From contig JBGTLW010000368.1 in NCBI GenBank assembly GCA_041743835.1, positions 1-23,055 on the forward strand: a stretch of 23,055 bases of DNA, given 5' to 3'. The position numbers and the translations under genes are program-made. The notes under the pieces are model-generated. The model was not told the origin of the DNA. It did not search any database and was given only the letters and a program-made list of their open reading frames with translations. Source of the stretch: JBGTLW01 sp041743835. GTDB lineage: Bacteria; Planctomycetota; Phycisphaerae; Phycisphaerales; Phycisphaeraceae. Shown here one piece after another: positions 22,299 to 23,055 of this stretch; the stretch's first letter is position 1; the number at the start of each line of letters is the position of its first letter.

Positions 22299-22835
22299 TC
22301 AGCGTATCGGCTGGCTGGGGAGGTCGAAGCTTTTATAGGTTGATGGCCAGGGGGCGATTTGGACGGCTCGGGGGTCGGGGGGTTGGCCGGGCCTGTTCTG
22401 GCCTCGGAGGGATGCCACGTAGGCGGAGAGTACGAGCATCTGGTTGCGGGTGAGGCTGTATTTCCACGCGGGCATGGCGTTGTGGTTGCGGCCGTTGGCG
22501 ATGATGTCGTAGAGGTCTTCGACGCGGACGACATTGACGTAGTAGTCGTCCGTGAGGTTGGGGCCGGACATCCCTTGGGCTTGCATGCCGTGGCAGCGCA
22601 TGCATTGGTCGAGGTAGATGGTGCGTGCGACGGCCATGAGTGGCTCGTGCTCGGTGAGGGACATGATCGTGTCGGCGTCCGGCGTGAGGTCGCCCAACTC
22701 CGCGAGCAGGCGGTCGGCTGGGGATTCGGTTTCCCTGTATTGGAAGGCGATGAAGGCACCCCCAGCCAGCAAGCACGCGATGCCTGCGGCCCAGATCAGG
22801 TAGCGCGTGCGCGTTGCGTTGGCGTTGCTTATCAT
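22299..22835 (-). CDS. Membrane-anchored c-type cytochrome, CcoP-like
   Basis: The 178-residue product has one N-terminal transmembrane helix (12-31) facing a periplasmic mono-haem domain. The haem-attachment motif is CMRCH (Cys78, Cys81, His82), followed by GMQAQGMSGPNLTDDYYVN, the G-x-x-GPNLTD pattern of CcoP/FixP-type cytochromes. The likely axial Met is Met121 in HNAMPAWKYSLT, and the C-terminal helix is QMLVLSAYVASLRG. It probably carries electrons to a terminal oxidase or another periplasmic acceptor. No oxidase subunits follow downstream, so it appears as a lone gene here. It has one haem where CcoP usually has two. No good ribosome-binding site is visible. Confidence 0.88.
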   Translation of the reverse strand: MISNANATRTRYLIWAAGIACLLAGGAFIAFQYRETESPADRLLAELGDLTPDADTIMSLTEHEPLMAVARTIYLDQCMRCHGMQAQGMSGPNLTDDYYVNVVRVEDLYDIIANGRNHNAMPAWKYSLTRNQMLVLSAYVASLRGQNRPGQPPDPRAVQIAPWPSTYKSFDLPSQPIR

Positions 22836-22917
22836 GGCTGCGGGAGGCGGGTGGACCCGCTGGTGCGTGCGGCCTGGGGCGCGGCAGTTGGCTGGGTGGC
22901 GGAATAATTGGGGGAAG

Positions 22918-23004
22918 CGGTGGGGGTGGGATTCGAACCCACGGTAACCCGGAGGCTACGCCGGTTTTCAAAACCGGTCCATTCGACCACTCTGGCACCC
23001 CACC
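22918..23004 (-). tRNA. tRNA-Ser (anticodon UGA)
   Basis: The acceptor stem GGTGGGG (22998-23004, read on the minus strand) pairs with CCCCACC (22919-22925), with discriminator G at 22918. The anticodon stem CCGGT/ACCGG closes loop TTTGAAA, giving TGA, which reads codon UCA. There is a long class II variable arm and a T-arm GTGGG-TTCGAAT-CCCAC. The D-arm CCAGAGTGGTCGAATGG is serine-type. CCA is not encoded. The length is 87 nt. Confidence 0.96.
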
Positions 23005-23055
23005 GGGGCGTTTTCTGCGGTGGCTGGGCTGATTCTAGGGCATGCGGGGGTGCAA

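Noticed and set aside
21986..22759. 257-codon minus frame overlapping the cytochrome gene
   Set aside because: Its first half is an out-of-frame Ser/Thr/Pro-rich shadow of the cytochrome. The second half lies in the gap but has no start, ribosome-binding site or recognisable family.
22333..22998. 221-codon minus frame running from tRNA-Ser into the cytochrome gene
   Set aside because: It begins inside the tRNA and is Pro/Arg-rich, out of frame with the CMRCH-bearing cytochrome.

Overview
The window looks like part of a Planctomycetota chromosome, possibly a Phycisphaerae-type marine bacterium. This is an inference from the GC-rich sequence, the sulfatases with their own formylglycine-generating enzyme, a GH29 fucosidase, many signal-peptide and lipobox proteins, a membrane CcoP-like cytochrome and tRNA genes without an encoded CCA. 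No rRNA or other taxonomic marker gene is present, so the assignment is not firm.

Layout. Positions 1-140 hold the last codons and right end of an IS3-family element. A small membrane protein (103-432) and a CusF-like copper-binding lipoprotein (551-1012) follow on the + strand. They converge on an SLBB-domain lipoprotein (1085-1930, -). A tRNA-Leu(CAG) lies at 2117-2200 with a plausible promoter before it and a palindromic terminator after it.

The centre of the window (15215 down to 2510) is one uninterrupted run of minus-strand genes with short gaps or overlaps. In transcription order they are: outer-membrane beta-barrel protein, DUF3313 lipoprotein, neuromedin-U/MetA-type outer-membrane protein, membrane-anchored formylglycine-generating enzyme (FGE), exported arylsulfatase, a decayed 3' end of a second neuromedin-U-type gene, PpiC-like periplasmic PPIase, three HupE/UreJ-type membrane proteins in tandem, DUF3604 exported protein, and patatin-like lipoprotein. 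A good sigma-70-like promoter sits at 15286-15315. The reading I favour is an envelope system: FGE activates the sulfatase, the PPIase helps exported proteins fold, the beta-barrels admit substrate or release product, the patatin lipoprotein and DUF3604 protein process the hydrophobic or desulfated product, and the HupE proteins move a metal. The metal and the substrate are unknown. This cluster is the best candidate for an undescribed system.

At 15587-18497 a leaderless sulfatase (-) and a GH29 alpha-L-fucosidase (+) diverge from a shared 391-bp region and suggest use of sulfated, fucose-containing glycans. A decayed IS3-family transposase (18496-18964) abuts the fucosidase. Next come two minus-strand glycan genes: a GT39/ArnT-like polytopic glycosyltransferase and a GT2-GtrA fusion. 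The window ends with a CcoP-like cytochrome c (-) and tRNA-Ser(UGA) (-). No CRISPR array, rRNA or prophage was seen.
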